Source: Pseudarthrobacter enclensis
GTDB lineage: Bacteria > Actinomycetota > Actinomycetes > Actinomycetales > Micrococcaceae
Direction of reading: 5' to 3'
Assembly: GCF_001457025.1 (NCBI RefSeq)
Contig: NZ_KQ758599.1
Location: 964,840-1,028,839, forward strand
Length of the DNA stretch: 64,000 nt
Shown here: piece after piece, positions 35,852 through 46,196 of the stretch
Layout of the letters: each line of letters starts with the position of its first letter
Numbering within the stretch: the first letter of the stretch is position 1
Notes under the pieces: generated by a model
Told to the model about the DNA's origin: nothing
What the model saw: only the letters and a program-made list of their open reading frames with translations
The model's database searches: none
Translations under genes and position numbers: made by a program

Positions 35852-37113
35852 TAACCGCGGCCCGCCACGTCCCCCGACGTGGCGGGCCGCAGTGGTTCCC
35901 GTGTGGCCAGCCACGCGGCCGCCGCGGCCAGCAGGATTCCGCCGGTCACCCCGAAGGCCCATTCGAAGCCCAGCCGGTCCGCGAGCAACCCGGCGACGAC
36001 CGGGCCGACAATCGCGCCGACGTCGGACGTCATCTGGTAGACAGCGAGCACCTTGCCGCCGGACCTGCCGTTGCCGATGACATCCGCGACCGCGGCCTGC
36101 TGGGCGGGGCCCAGCAGGCCCGAACCCACCCCTGCCAGCACGGACGCGGCGAGGAACCAGGGGAGGTCGTGGGTGAAGCCGATGCCGGCGGTGGCCAGTC
36201 CTGCCACCGCCAGGCCCCAGAGCATCATGGGTTTGCGGCCCAGCGAATCGGCCAGCCGCCCGGAGACCGTCAGGGCTGCCGCGTTTCCCGCGGCGAAGAC
36301 CGCCAAGGCAAGGCCTGCTGCCTCGGGGCCGGCCCCCACCGCGGCGGCGGCGAACAACGGCACCGTGGCCATGCGGACGCCGAACGTTGCCCACCCGTTG
36401 GCGAAGCTGGACGCCAGCGCCGAACGGTAGGCCCCTTCCCGCAGCGCCTCGGAGAACGGCATGTCCGGAGCCCGGTCCCGGGCTGCCGCCGATCCGCGGC
36501 GCTGGTGGCTCAGCTGTGTCTGCACCACGAGTGCCGCAACCACCAGCGCCGCCGCATACGCAAGGAAGGGAATGCGCAGGCCAAAGCCCGCCAGCAGGCC
36601 GCCGACAATCGGTCCGCACACATTCCCGATCAGGAACGCTGACGCGTAGGCGCCGGAGACGCGGCCCCGGCTTTCCGGCGGGGCCAGCCGGACCACCAGC
36701 GCCATGGATGCGACCGTGAACATCACCGAACCGGCCCCGCCCAGCCCGCGGAACAGCAGCAGCTGCCAGTAATTCGCAGCGAACGCGCAGGCGGCGGTGG
36801 ATGCCGCGACGATCAGGAGCCCGGAGACATAGACCGGGCGTTCACCGACCCTGGCGATCAGCGCACCTCCGGCCGGCGCGAAGACGAGGCGCATGAACGC
36901 GAAGATGGCCACGATCACGGCGGCCTCCGTGTTGCCCACGCCAAACGTCGTGGCGAACTGGGGCAAGACGGGGGCAACAAGCCCGAATCCCAACGCAATC
37001 AGGAACGCCGCCGCCAGCATCACCTTGATGTCGCGCGGCAGCTTCTCCCGGCGGGGCCGCAGGCGGGCCAGGATCCTTGAAGTGGTGCCGCTGGTGCGGG
37101 CATCTGCCGTCAT
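35851..37113 (-). CDS. MFS transporter
   Basis: The 420-residue protein has twelve predicted transmembrane helices and the DHA1-type layout. There is an acidic/arginine loop after helix 2 (ALIARVGERPVYVSG), SRGRVSGAYASAFLIGNVCGP in helices 4-5 (antiporter motif C region), and GRLADSLGRKPMML between helices 8 and 9. It is expected to export a drug or metabolite by proton antiport. The substrate is not deducible. It is divergent from amtB; the shared intergenic region carries GlnR-like boxes nearer to this gene's start, so nitrogen control of both is possible. Confidence 0.88.
   Translation of the reverse strand: MTADARTSGTTSRILARLRPRREKLPRDIKVMLAAAFLIALGFGLVAPVLPQFATTFGVGNTEAAVIVAIFAFMRLVFAPAGGALIARVGERPVYVSGLLIVAASTAACAFAANYWQLLLFRGLGGAGSVMFTVASMALVVRLAPPESRGRVSGAYASAFLIGNVCGPIVGGLLAGFGLRIPFLAYAAALVVAALVVQTQLSHQRRGSAAARDRAPDMPFSEALREGAYRSALASSFANGWATFGVRMATVPLFAAAAVGAGPEAAGLALAVFAAGNAAALTVSGRLADSLGRKPMMLWGLAVAGLATAGIGFTHDLPWFLAASVLAGVGSGLLGPAQQAAVADVIGNGRSGGKVLAVYQMTSDVGAIVGPVVAGLLADRLGFEWAFGVTGGILLAAAAAWLATREPLRPATSGDVAGRG
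35857..35890. terminator. Strong hairpin over the 3' end of the MFS gene
   Basis: GCGGCCCGCCACGTC and GACGTGGCGGGCCGC are fully complementary over 15 bp with a CCCC loop. The hairpin lies within the last codons of the opposite-strand MFS gene and probably terminates transcripts from both convergent genes. Confidence 0.6.
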
Positions 37114-37162
37114 GGTGCACAGTTCCTTGCAAAGTGGGGCGCCGGAGACCGGCGGAAGGGAT

Positions 37163-37286
37163 GAAACATAACCGTAACAAGGCGGATATGCACCATTTAC
37201 TTCCTAGAGGTTGTTGTAACAGGCCGGCAATCTAAATCCTCCGCGGGCGAAACACGCCGCCGACATCCTTGTTACAGGACGCAAAA
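37163..37286. promoter_or_regulatory. GlnR-like box clusters upstream of amtB
   Basis: Two clusters have 11-bp phasing. The first is GAAAC (37163), GTAAC (37174), GATAT (37185) and TTTAC (37196), each separated by 6 bases. The second is GTAAC (37216), GCAAT (37227), GAAAC (37249), GTTAC (37271) and CAAAA (37282), also on an 11-bp grid. The known actinobacterial GlnR pattern is GTnAC-N6-GAAAC repeated. The match is good for the first cluster and partial for the second. Confidence 0.55.
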
Positions 37287-37340
37287 AGGCGTTGTCAGGC
37301 GGAGGACTCCGCACAATTCGGATGAGAGAGGACGTGCACC

Positions 37341-38705
37341 ATGGAACTTACCGCAGGTCACGTATGGCTCATGGTGGCGGCAGCGCTCGTGCTGTTCATG
37401 ACACCAGGTCTCGCATTTTTCTACGGCGGCATGACCCGTGCCAAGGCAGCACTGAACATGATGATGATGAGCTTCATCTCCATTGGCATCGTCAGCGTCG
37501 TCTGGGTGCTCTGGGGCTACTCCATGACGGGTGGCGACGGCTTCCTCCAGATGGTGGGCAACCCCTTCGCCAGCTTCGGCCTTGAGGGAGTCAACACGGC
37601 GGAGTCACCCGACGGCCTGATCCTGGTGGGCTACGGAGCAACCTTCGCCATCATTACCGTGGCGCTCATCAGCGGTGCAATCGCAGACCGCGCCAAGTTC
37701 GGCGCCTGGAGCGTCTTTGTGCCCGTGTGGGTCACCCTGGTGTACTGCCCGCTGGCCTACATGGTCTGGGGCGGCGGCCTGTTCGGTGAGGAAGGCGCAA
37801 TCGGCAAGGCCCTCGGGCCGGCCATCGACTTCGCCGGCGGCACCGTGGTCCACATCAACGCCGGCGTCGCCGCGCTGATCCTGGTCCTCATCATCGGCAA
37901 CCGCAAGGGCTTCGGCAAGGACCCCAACCACCGTCCGCACAACATCCCGTTCGTCATGCTCGGCGCGGCGATCCTCTGGTTCGGCTGGTTCGGCTTCAAC
38001 GGCGGCCTCGCCTCGTCGCCCGAACAGGGCGGCCTGATCCTGGTCAACACCATCGCGGCCCCTGCCGCCGCAATGCTCGGCTGGCTCATCACCGAACGCA
38101 TCCGCGACGGACACCCCACCTCCCTGGGTGCCGCATCCGGCGTCGTCGCGGGCCTGGTTGCCATCACCCCCGCCTGTGCCAACGTCAGCCCGGTCGGTGC
38201 CCTCGGCCTTGGCGTCGTGGCCGGTGTCGCTTCCGCCCTGGCCGTAGGACTGAAGTTCCGCTGGGGCTTCGACGACTCCCTCGACGTCGTCGGCGTCCAC
38301 CTCGTGTCCGGCATCATCGGCACCGTAGCCCTGGGCTTCATCGCCCTGCCCGAAGACGGCGCCGGCGGCGGCCTCTTCTACGGCGGCGGATTCGCCCAGC
38401 TGTGGGCCCAGCTCGCAGCAGCCGGCATCGCCATCGCCTACTCGGCGGTCCTGACCCTCATCATCGCCCTCGCCATCCACAAGACCATGGGCTTCCGCGT
38501 CTCCCAGGAGCAGGAAACCGTGGGCGTTGACCTCAGCCTGCACGCTGAGACGGCTTACGAGTTCGGCATCGGCGGCCACGGCGGATCCTTCCAGCCGCTC
38601 CACGACCTCGTCACGGGCAAGACCCAGCAGGAAGCCGCTGCCCAGCCGGCACCGGCTGCAGAGCAGACCACATCAGCAACAGGCAAGGAAAGCGTGGGGG
38701 CATGA
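37341..38705 (+). CDS. amtB: Ammonium transporter
   Basis: The 454-residue membrane protein has eleven predicted helices. The twin pore histidines are in VVHINAGVAALI and VVGVHLVSGIIG, and a phenylalanine-gate region is in the first helices (FFYGGMTRAKAALNMMMM). It conducts ammonium/ammonia into the cell. A 40-residue Ala/Thr-rich cytosolic tail ends the protein. The start follows GAGAGGACG. The stop overlaps the PII gene start by four bases (ATGA), so channel and regulator are translated together. Confidence 0.96.
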   Translation: MELTAGHVWLMVAAALVLFMTPGLAFFYGGMTRAKAALNMMMMSFISIGIVSVVWVLWGYSMTGGDGFLQMVGNPFASFGLEGVNTAESPDGLILVGYGATFAIITVALISGAIADRAKFGAWSVFVPVWVTLVYCPLAYMVWGGGLFGEEGAIGKALGPAIDFAGGTVVHINAGVAALILVLIIGNRKGFGKDPNHRPHNIPFVMLGAAILWFGWFGFNGGLASSPEQGGLILVNTIAAPAAAMLGWLITERIRDGHPTSLGAASGVVAGLVAITPACANVSPVGALGLGVVAGVASALAVGLKFRWGFDDSLDVVGVHLVSGIIGTVALGFIALPEDGAGGGLFYGGGFAQLWAQLAAAGIAIAYSAVLTLIIALAIHKTMGFRVSQEQETVGVDLSLHAETAYEFGIGGHGGSFQPLHDLVTGKTQQEAAAQPAPAAEQTTSATGKESVGA

Positions 38706-39040
38706 AACTGATTACCGCAATCGTCAGGCCGGAGAAGCTCGAAACCATCCGGGAAGGACTGGAAGCTTACGGCGTACAGGGCCTGACGGTCAGCGCGGCC
38801 AGCGGCTACGGCCGCCAGCGCGGCTACACCGAGGTGTACCGCGGGGCGGAGTACAACGTTGACCTGCTGCCGAAAATCCGGGTGGAGGTGCTGGCCACCG
38901 ACGAACAGGCCGACGACATCCTGGACGTCATCATCGCCAGCTCCAATACCGGCCGGGCCGGTGACGGAAAGGTCTGGACCATGGATGTGTTCGAGGCCGT
39001 CAGGGTCCGCACCGGCGAACGCGGCGTCGCCGCCATCTAG
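38702..39040 (+). CDS. glnK: Nitrogen regulatory protein PII (GlnK type)
   Basis: The 112-residue PII trimer subunit starts MKLITAIVRPEKLE. The T-loop tyrosine Tyr51 is intact in RGAEYNVDLLPKI, the B-loop is TGRAGDGKVW, and the C-terminus is RTGERGVAAI. It senses ATP/ADP and 2-oxoglutarate and blocks AmtB under nitrogen sufficiency. In many actinobacteria the modifying enzyme GlnD is encoded next; here it is absent and an opposite-strand G6PDH gene follows. A very strong palindromic terminator ends the operon. Confidence 0.96.
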   Translation: MKLITAIVRPEKLETIREGLEAYGVQGLTVSAASGYGRQRGYTEVYRGAEYNVDLLPKIRVEVLATDEQADDILDVIIASSNTGRAGDGKVWTMDVFEAVRVRTGERGVAAI

Positions 39041-39073
39041 GGCGCAACCCCCGGCCCAGCCGGGGCCGGCACA

Positions 39074-39122
39074 GACAGCAGGAGGGGCGGGAACCACTGT
39101 GGTTCCCGCCCCTCCTGCTGTC
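39074..39122. terminator. Bidirectional palindromic terminator between glnK and zwf paralogue
   Basis: A 23-bp perfect inverted repeat (arms 39074-39096 and 39100-39122, three-base loop) lies between two convergent genes. The left arm begins GACAGCAGGAGG. There is no T-tract on either side. Confidence 0.8.
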
Positions 39123-39129
39123 GCCCTGC

Positions 39130-40533
39130 TCAGTCCTTTTCGCGGGAGGTGGCCCAGGACGCCGGACCGGCCGAGCCGGCGTCGTACTCATCGAGCGGCA
39201 CCGCACCGTCGGCCCAGGCCTTCAGCACCGGTTCCACGATCCGCCAGCAGTCCTCTGCCGTGTCCCCGCGGACCGAGAGCAGCGGATCCCCGTTCAGGAC
39301 ACCTTCCAGGACTTCGCCGTAGGGGAGCAGGTCCGAGGCGCTCAGCTCGGCCTCAAGCGTCACACGGCCCAGGCTGAAGATGTTTCCCGGCCCGTTGACA
39401 TCCACGTCGAATTCCAGGGTGTCCGGCCCGAACCCGATCCGGAGCTGGTTCGGCGAGTCCACCCCCGTGAAGCCTTCGGGGAGGTGCGGCACGGGAAGGA
39501 AAGTGACTACTGCTTCCTTCCGTTTCCGCCCGAGGGCCTTGCCGGAGCGCAGGATGAACGGCACACCCCGCCAGCGCCAGTTGTCGATTTCGATGCGGAC
39601 CTCCGCCAGGGTTTCCGTTCCGCGGCCACTGTCGACGCCTTCCTCACGGGCGTAGTCAGGGACCTGTTTCCCGGCCACGGTTCCCGCGGTGTACCGGGCA
39701 CGGCGGGTGGACCCCGTGAGGGGCTGCGGCACGTGCGCTGCGCGCAGGACGGTGGCGATCGCGTCGCGCAGGTCCCGCTCACCCAGGGTTGCCGGCGGTT
39801 CGATGGCCAGCAGCGCCATCACCTGCAGCAGGTGGCTCTGGATCATGTCCCGCAGGGCGCCGGCGCCGTCGTAGTAGCGTGCCCTGCCCTCCAAAGCCAG
39901 GTCCTCATCGAAGAAGATCTCCACCTTTTCCACATGCTGCCGGTTCCAGACCGGCTCCAGGAAGTTGTTGGCGAAACGCAGGCCCAGGATGTTCAGCACC
40001 GTGGCCTTGCCCAGGAAATGGTCAACGCGGTGGATGTGCTCCTCCGGGACCAGCCTGGCCAGGGTCGCATTCAACGACCGGGCCGACTCCTCGCTGGACC
40101 CGAACGGCTTCTCCATGACCAGCCTGGTGCCCTCCGGAACCTCGTCCGGGCGCAGCGCCGTGCACGCCAGCTGGCTGATCCTGGGCGGCAGGGCGAAATA
40201 CACCGCGGTGGGGCCCTCCAGGCCGCGGAGCAGGCCGGCCAGCGCGCCGTCCGCGGTGACATCGAGGTGGTGGTAAGCGGTGTCCTTTTCCATCGCGGCC
40301 AGCGCATCCCTGCCGTGCGGGTCCGCGGCCTCGGCGGCGGCGGAAAAGGAGGAGTGGACCCGGTCCCGCCACTGCTCCGGGGTCCACGGATCGGACCCCG
40401 CACCCACGAGGCGGAGGCCGTCCGCCCTCCCGGCTGCCACCAGGCGGGCCAGGCCCGGCAGCAGCAGCCGGCCGGTCAGGTCGCCTGAAGCGCCGAGGAT
40501 CAGCAGGGTCTTGACAGATGTTTGGCTCGTCAT
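39130..40533 (-). CDS. zwf: Glucose-6-phosphate dehydrogenase paralogue
   Basis: The 467-residue protein has the G6PDH layout: N-terminal Rossmann LLILGASGDLTGRLLLP, MEKPFGSS, the active-site region RVDHFLGKAT, and NFLEPVWNRQHVEKVEI. The standard motif is RIDHYLGKE. Here the phosphate-binding Tyr is Phe and the Glu is Ala, while the catalytic His and both flanking Asp and Lys are kept. It is a stand-alone gene, not in a transaldolase/opcA operon, so it is likely a second, divergent Zwf. It could use another sugar phosphate or prefer NAD. It is transcribed against ffh and glnK. Confidence 0.82.
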   Translation of the reverse strand: MTSQTSVKTLLILGASGDLTGRLLLPGLARLVAAGRADGLRLVGAGSDPWTPEQWRDRVHSSFSAAAEAADPHGRDALAAMEKDTAYHHLDVTADGALAGLLRGLEGPTAVYFALPPRISQLACTALRPDEVPEGTRLVMEKPFGSSEESARSLNATLARLVPEEHIHRVDHFLGKATVLNILGLRFANNFLEPVWNRQHVEKVEIFFDEDLALEGRARYYDGAGALRDMIQSHLLQVMALLAIEPPATLGERDLRDAIATVLRAAHVPQPLTGSTRRARYTAGTVAGKQVPDYAREEGVDSGRGTETLAEVRIEIDNWRWRGVPFILRSGKALGRKRKEAVVTFLPVPHLPEGFTGVDSPNQLRIGFGPDTLEFDVDVNGPGNIFSLGRVTLEAELSASDLLPYGEVLEGVLNGDPLLSVRGDTAEDCWRIVEPVLKAWADGAVPLDEYDAGSAGPASWATSREKD

Positions 40534-40617
40534 TTTGCCAGCATGCCATCCTGCGGGCCCGAGTTGGTACCCTTGATAGTCGAGTCCCGATCATCTCCTG
40601 AAAGAAGTTCACGGCGC

Positions 40618-42201
40618 GTGTTCAATTCACTCTCTGACCGGTTGACAGCAACCTTCAAGAATCTCCGCGGCAAGGGCCGCCTCACTGAGGCCGACGTCGA
40701 TGCCACCGTCCGGGAGATCCGGCGCGCCCTGCTGGACGCGGACGTTGCCGTGCCCGTGGTGCGCGAGTTCACCGGCCGCGTGCGGGAGAGGGCATTGGGT
40801 GCCGAGGTCTCAGCAGCCCTGAACCCCAGCCAGCAGATCGTCAAGATCGTCAACGAGGAACTCGTCGAGATCCTGGGCGGCGAGACACGCCGGATCCGGC
40901 TGGCCAAGAACGGGCCCACCATCATCATGCTCGCCGGCCTCCAGGGTGCCGGCAAGACCACCCTCGCGGGCAAGCTTTCCAAATGGCTGAAGGCACAGGG
41001 CCACAGCCCCCTGCTGGTTGCCTGCGACCTGCAGCGTCCCAACGCTGTCACCCAGCTCCAGGTGGTGGGCCAGCGGGCCAACGTGCCCGTGTTCGCCCCG
41101 CACCCGGGCGCCACCTCGCAGGAGCTGGAGCACCCGGCCGGAGACCCCATCGCCGTGGCCCGTGCCGGCGTGGAGGAAGCACGCCAGAAGCTCCATGACG
41201 TCGTTATTGTCGACACCGCCGGACGCCTGGGCGTGGATGCGGACATGATGGAGCAGGCCCGCCAGATCCGCCGCGCCATCGTGCCCAACGAAGTCCTCTT
41301 CGTCATCGACTCCATGATCGGCCAGGACGCCGTCAACACGGCGCTCGCCTTCGACGAGGGCGTCAACTTCACCGGCATCGTCCTGTCCAAGCTCGACGGC
41401 GACGCCCGCGGCGGTGCCGCGCTGTCCGTCTCCTCGGTCACCGGCAAGCCCGTCATGTTCGCGTCCACCGGTGAGGGCCTGGACGACTTCGAACTCTTCC
41501 ACCCTGACCGGATGGCCTCGCGCATCCTGGACATGGGTGACATCCTCACCCTCATCGAACAGGCGGAGAAGGCCTGGGACAAGGATGAAGCTGCCCGGAT
41601 GGCGAAGAAGTTCGCCGACCAGGAAGACTTCACCCTTGAGGACTTCCTGGCCCAGATGCAGCAGATCCGCAACATGGGCTCCATGAAGAAGATGCTGATG
41701 ATGATGCCGGGTGCGCAGAACATCCGGCAGCAGCTCGAACAGTTCGACGAGCGCGAGATCGACCGGGTCGAGGCGATCGTCCGGTCCATGACCCCGCACG
41801 AGCGGCTGGCCCCCAAAATCATCAACGGCTCGCGCCGGGCACGCATCGCCCGCGGCTCCGGCGTTCACGTCTCCGAGGTCAACGGCCTGCTGGAGCGGTT
41901 CGCCCAGGCACAGAAGATGATGAAGAAGATGGCCCAGGGCGGCATGCCCGGAATGCCGGGGATGCCCGGCCTGCCTGGTGCCGGCGGTGGCGGGCGGAAG
42001 AATGCCAAGAACGCGCCGAAGAAGAAAGCGAAGTCCGGGAACCCCGCCAAGGCAGCCCAGGAGCGCAAGGATGCAGAAGCCCGGCGCGCCAACGCGGCCA
42101 AGGCCCTGCCCACCGGCGCGGCCTTCGGCCAGCAGGGCGGAGAGTTCGACCCGTCCCAGCTGAACCTGCCCAAGGGTTTCGACAAGTTCCTGGGTAAGTA
42201 G
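40618..42201 (+). CDS. ffh: Signal recognition particle protein
   Basis: The 527-residue SRP GTPase binds 4.5S RNA and signal sequences on nascent membrane proteins. N domain: residues 1-90. G domain: GLQGAGKTTLAGKL, DTAGRLGVD and SKLDGDARGG. Methionine-rich M domain from about 300, with MKKMLMMMPG and GMPGMPGMPGLPG. A basic C-terminal extension (NAKNAPKKKAKSG) is longer than in E. coli Ffh. GTG at 40618 starts MFNSLSDRL, the usual N-terminus; the open frame upstream is not part of the protein. A 19-bp hairpin follows. Confidence 0.96.
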   Translation: MFNSLSDRLTATFKNLRGKGRLTEADVDATVREIRRALLDADVAVPVVREFTGRVRERALGAEVSAALNPSQQIVKIVNEELVEILGGETRRIRLAKNGPTIIMLAGLQGAGKTTLAGKLSKWLKAQGHSPLLVACDLQRPNAVTQLQVVGQRANVPVFAPHPGATSQELEHPAGDPIAVARAGVEEARQKLHDVVIVDTAGRLGVDADMMEQARQIRRAIVPNEVLFVIDSMIGQDAVNTALAFDEGVNFTGIVLSKLDGDARGGAALSVSSVTGKPVMFASTGEGLDDFELFHPDRMASRILDMGDILTLIEQAEKAWDKDEAARMAKKFADQEDFTLEDFLAQMQQIRNMGSMKKMLMMMPGAQNIRQQLEQFDEREIDRVEAIVRSMTPHERLAPKIINGSRRARIARGSGVHVSEVNGLLERFAQAQKMMKKMAQGGMPGMPGMPGLPGAGGGGRKNAKNAPKKKAKSGNPAKAAQERKDAEARRANAAKALPTGAAFGQQGGEFDPSQLNLPKGFDKFLGK

Positions 42202-42217
42202 CAGCCCTGTCAACCAG

Positions 42218-42265
42218 GTAGCGCCAGGTGTCGTTGTGAAGGTCCGCAACGACACCTGGCGCTAC
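42218..42265 (+). terminator. Hairpin after ffh, possibly a dispersed repeat
   Basis: The two 19-base arms (42218-42236 and 42247-42265) are exactly complementary around a 10-base loop. The right arm begins CAACGACACCTGG. It has no T-tract. The long perfect stem suggests either a terminator or a member of a repeated intergenic element. Confidence 0.65.
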
Positions 42266-42303
42266 TCACTTAAGATACCGGCGCCGTGGAATAGGGTTGG
42301 TGG

Positions 42304-43038
42304 ATGTTCAAGCAGAGGGTAGTGTTCGTGCACGGCTCCGGCAGTTTCGGTGCCGCGGCCTGGCCGCGGCAGCACGGCATGGCGCTGGGCTACGATGCCC
42401 TGTTCCTCCGGCGGCACGGGTATGACGCCGTCGCCGAACCGGTGGAGTCCTCCTTCGCCGAAGACACCGCCATCGTGCTGCGTTCGCTCTCCGACGACGG
42501 CCGCGGAGCCGCCGGGGGACACGTCGTCGCGCACGCACAGGGCGCCATCGCGGCGATGATGGCGGCGGTGGAACGGCCCGACCTAGTGCATTCTTTGACC
42601 TTGGTGGAACCGGCCTGCCTTTCGCTCACGGCAGAGCTCCCCGCCACGTCCGCCCACATCAGCCTGATGAAACCGTTGTTCGACGTCCGGCACCAGCTGG
42701 GGGACGACGACTTCCAGCGCGAGTTTGTCCGCCGCGTCTACGCCGCTGACCTGCACCAGGCCGCCACCGTGGAGGAGAAGCGGTCAGCCCGCAGGCTGCG
42801 GCTGCAGTCGCCGTCGTGGGAAGCGCCCCTGCACATCGTCCCCGGCGTTCCCACCCTGGTGCTCACCGGAGGGTGGGAACCGCTCTACGAGGAGATCGCC
42901 GGCTACCTCCGCGAGACCGGAGCCCTGCACCGCACCGCGCCCGGCGGGCACCGGCCCCAGGACTCCGCCGACGGCGACCGGGCCATCCGGCAGTTCATCG
43001 CCGACGTCAGCCGCAGCGAGCCGGCCCGGGCTTCCTGA
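42304..43038 (+). CDS. Alpha/beta hydrolase-fold protein lacking the nucleophile serine
   Basis: The 244-residue protein has VVFVHGSGS (oxyanion strand and HG motif) near residues 6-13 and ends with APGGHRPQD, a plausible catalytic histidine. At the nucleophile elbow, however, the sequence is VAHAQGA, with Ala78 where Ser/Asp/Cys normally stands; the codon is GCA at 42535-42537. The usual acid position shows GGWEPL. It is therefore probably not a standard hydrolase and may bind a ligand instead. It stands alone after the ffh hairpin and is convergent with thiC. No signal peptide is seen. Confidence 0.78.
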   Translation: MFKQRVVFVHGSGSFGAAAWPRQHGMALGYDALFLRRHGYDAVAEPVESSFAEDTAIVLRSLSDDGRGAAGGHVVAHAQGAIAAMMAAVERPDLVHSLTLVEPACLSLTAELPATSAHISLMKPLFDVRHQLGDDDFQREFVRRVYAADLHQAATVEEKRSARRLRLQSPSWEAPLHIVPGVPTLVLTGGWEPLYEEIAGYLRETGALHRTAPGGHRPQDSADGDRAIRQFIADVSRSEPARAS

Positions 43039-43064
43039 GGACCCGGCCGGCCGCGGGGCCGGCC

Positions 43065-44879
<1,815 letters not shown>

Positions 44880-44884
44880 TTACT

Positions 44885-44973
44885 CACTTCCTTCGCCGGC
44901 ATTACCCGGACAGGTTCAACGGTCGCAGGCTGCCTCAGCCCGATCTCAGCCCCTGCAGGGGCCCCCGTGTGGT
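44885..44973 (-). promoter_or_regulatory. TPP riboswitch (thi element) of thiC
   Basis: On the minus strand the conserved thi-box pieces occur in order: GGGGCTGAGAT, ACCGTTGAACCTG, and CCGGGTAATGCCGGCGAAGG. It ends with GGAAGTG, which doubles as the thiC ribosome site. The likely mechanism is sequestration of translation initiation. Confidence 0.95.
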
Positions 44974-45067
44974 CAGGAACGAAGCTACCACACGCCCCGC
45001 GGGGACAAGTGTGAAGGGCCTGTCATATTGCCGGTGCTAGCCTGACCGGCAGGAAAAGGAGGCGGCC

Positions 45068-46150
45068 ATGCCACACATCATCGCTTTCAGCGGACCGGTA
45101 CTCACGGGACCGGCCAGTGAGCGGCGGGGACTCTGGTCCGTGGACGGACAGTTGACGTTCACCCGCCCTGACCGGGACCCGGACCTGGTGCTGGACGGCT
45201 GGGTGCTTCCCGGCTTCGTCGACGCACATTGCCACATCGGCCTGGGGCCCACCGGTCCGGTCGACGCCGGTGAAGCGGAGGCCCAGGCCCGCGCCGACCT
45301 TGCCGCCGGGACCCTGCTGGTCCGGGACGCGGGGTCGCCGGCCGACACCCGCTGGATGCAGGGCGGCCGTGACTTTCCGCTGCTGATCCGTGCGGGACGC
45401 CACGTGGCCAGGTCCCGGCGCTACCTGAGGGGTTTCGCCCAGGAGGTCGAGCCGGAGGGGCTCGTGGAGGCCGTGCGCAAACAGGCCCGCGACGGCGACG
45501 GCTGGGTCAAGCTCGTCGGCGACTGGATCGACCGCGACGCCGGCGACCTGGCGCCGTCGTTCCCCGCCGCCGTCGTCCGTGATGCGGTCAGTGCCGCGCA
45601 CGACGAAGGCGCCCGCGTCACCGCGCACTGCTTCGCCGAAGACACGCTGGACCAGATGCTGGACGCGGGAATCGACTGCATCGAACACGCCACAGGACTG
45701 TTGCCCCGCCACCTTCCACGGTTCGTCGAGCAAGGGGTGCCGATCGTGCCCACGCTGATCAACATCGCCACCTTTCCGGACATTGCGGCGCAGGCCAGGC
45801 CCAAGTTCCCCCGCTACGCCGGGCACATGCTGGCGTTGTGGGAACGCAGGCTCGAACGCGTCGGCGAGGCCTGGGAGGCGGGGGTCCGGATCTTCGCCGG
45901 GACGGATGCCGGCAGCGTGATCCGCCACGGCAGGATCGCGGACGAGATCAGGGCGCTCCACGCCGCGGGCCTGCCCGCGGCGGCTGCACTGGACGCGGCG
46001 TGCTGGGCGGCGCGGAGCTGGCTGGGAGCTGAGGGGGTGGCTGAAGGTGCGCGGGCCGACGTCGTGCTGTTCGAGGATGATCCGCGGCTGCACCTGGACG
46101 CCGTAGCGGCTCCGGCCCACGTGGTTCTGGGAGGCCGCAGGATCAGCTGA
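45068..46150 (+). CDS. Amidohydrolase family protein
   Basis: The 360-residue protein has the metal-binding HxH of the amidohydrolase superfamily in FVDAHCHIGLG near residue 55. A probable carboxylated-lysine position is in GWVKLVGDWI, then HCFAEDTLDQML and IEHATG histidines, and the catalytic Asp in FAGTDAGSV. The C-terminal beta strand returns with ADVVLFEDDP. It resembles imidazolonepropionase-like or prolidase-type metal hydrolases. A similar gene is often found between ffh and rpsP in actinobacteria. The substrate is unknown. It starts about 100 bases after the divergent thiC riboswitch region. Confidence 0.85.
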   Translation: MPHIIAFSGPVLTGPASERRGLWSVDGQLTFTRPDRDPDLVLDGWVLPGFVDAHCHIGLGPTGPVDAGEAEAQARADLAAGTLLVRDAGSPADTRWMQGGRDFPLLIRAGRHVARSRRYLRGFAQEVEPEGLVEAVRKQARDGDGWVKLVGDWIDRDAGDLAPSFPAAVVRDAVSAAHDEGARVTAHCFAEDTLDQMLDAGIDCIEHATGLLPRHLPRFVEQGVPIVPTLINIATFPDIAAQARPKFPRYAGHMLALWERRLERVGEAWEAGVRIFAGTDAGSVIRHGRIADEIRALHAAGLPAAAALDAACWAARSWLGAEGVAEGARADVVLFEDDPRLHLDAVAAPAHVVLGGRRIS

Positions 46151-46167
46151 GCCAGCTGCGGAGGCAC

Positions 46168-46196
46168 TTGGAATAAATTGAAGCTTCAAGTAATTT
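46168..46196 (+). promoter_or_regulatory. Promoter with palindrome in its spacer, for the VOC gene
   Basis: TTGGAA, 17 bases, TAATTT form a plausible promoter. The spacer contains the 12-bp perfect palindrome TTGAAGCTTCAA at 46178-46189. This position suits a MarR-type repressor. The region is AT-rich compared with its surroundings. Confidence 0.6.
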
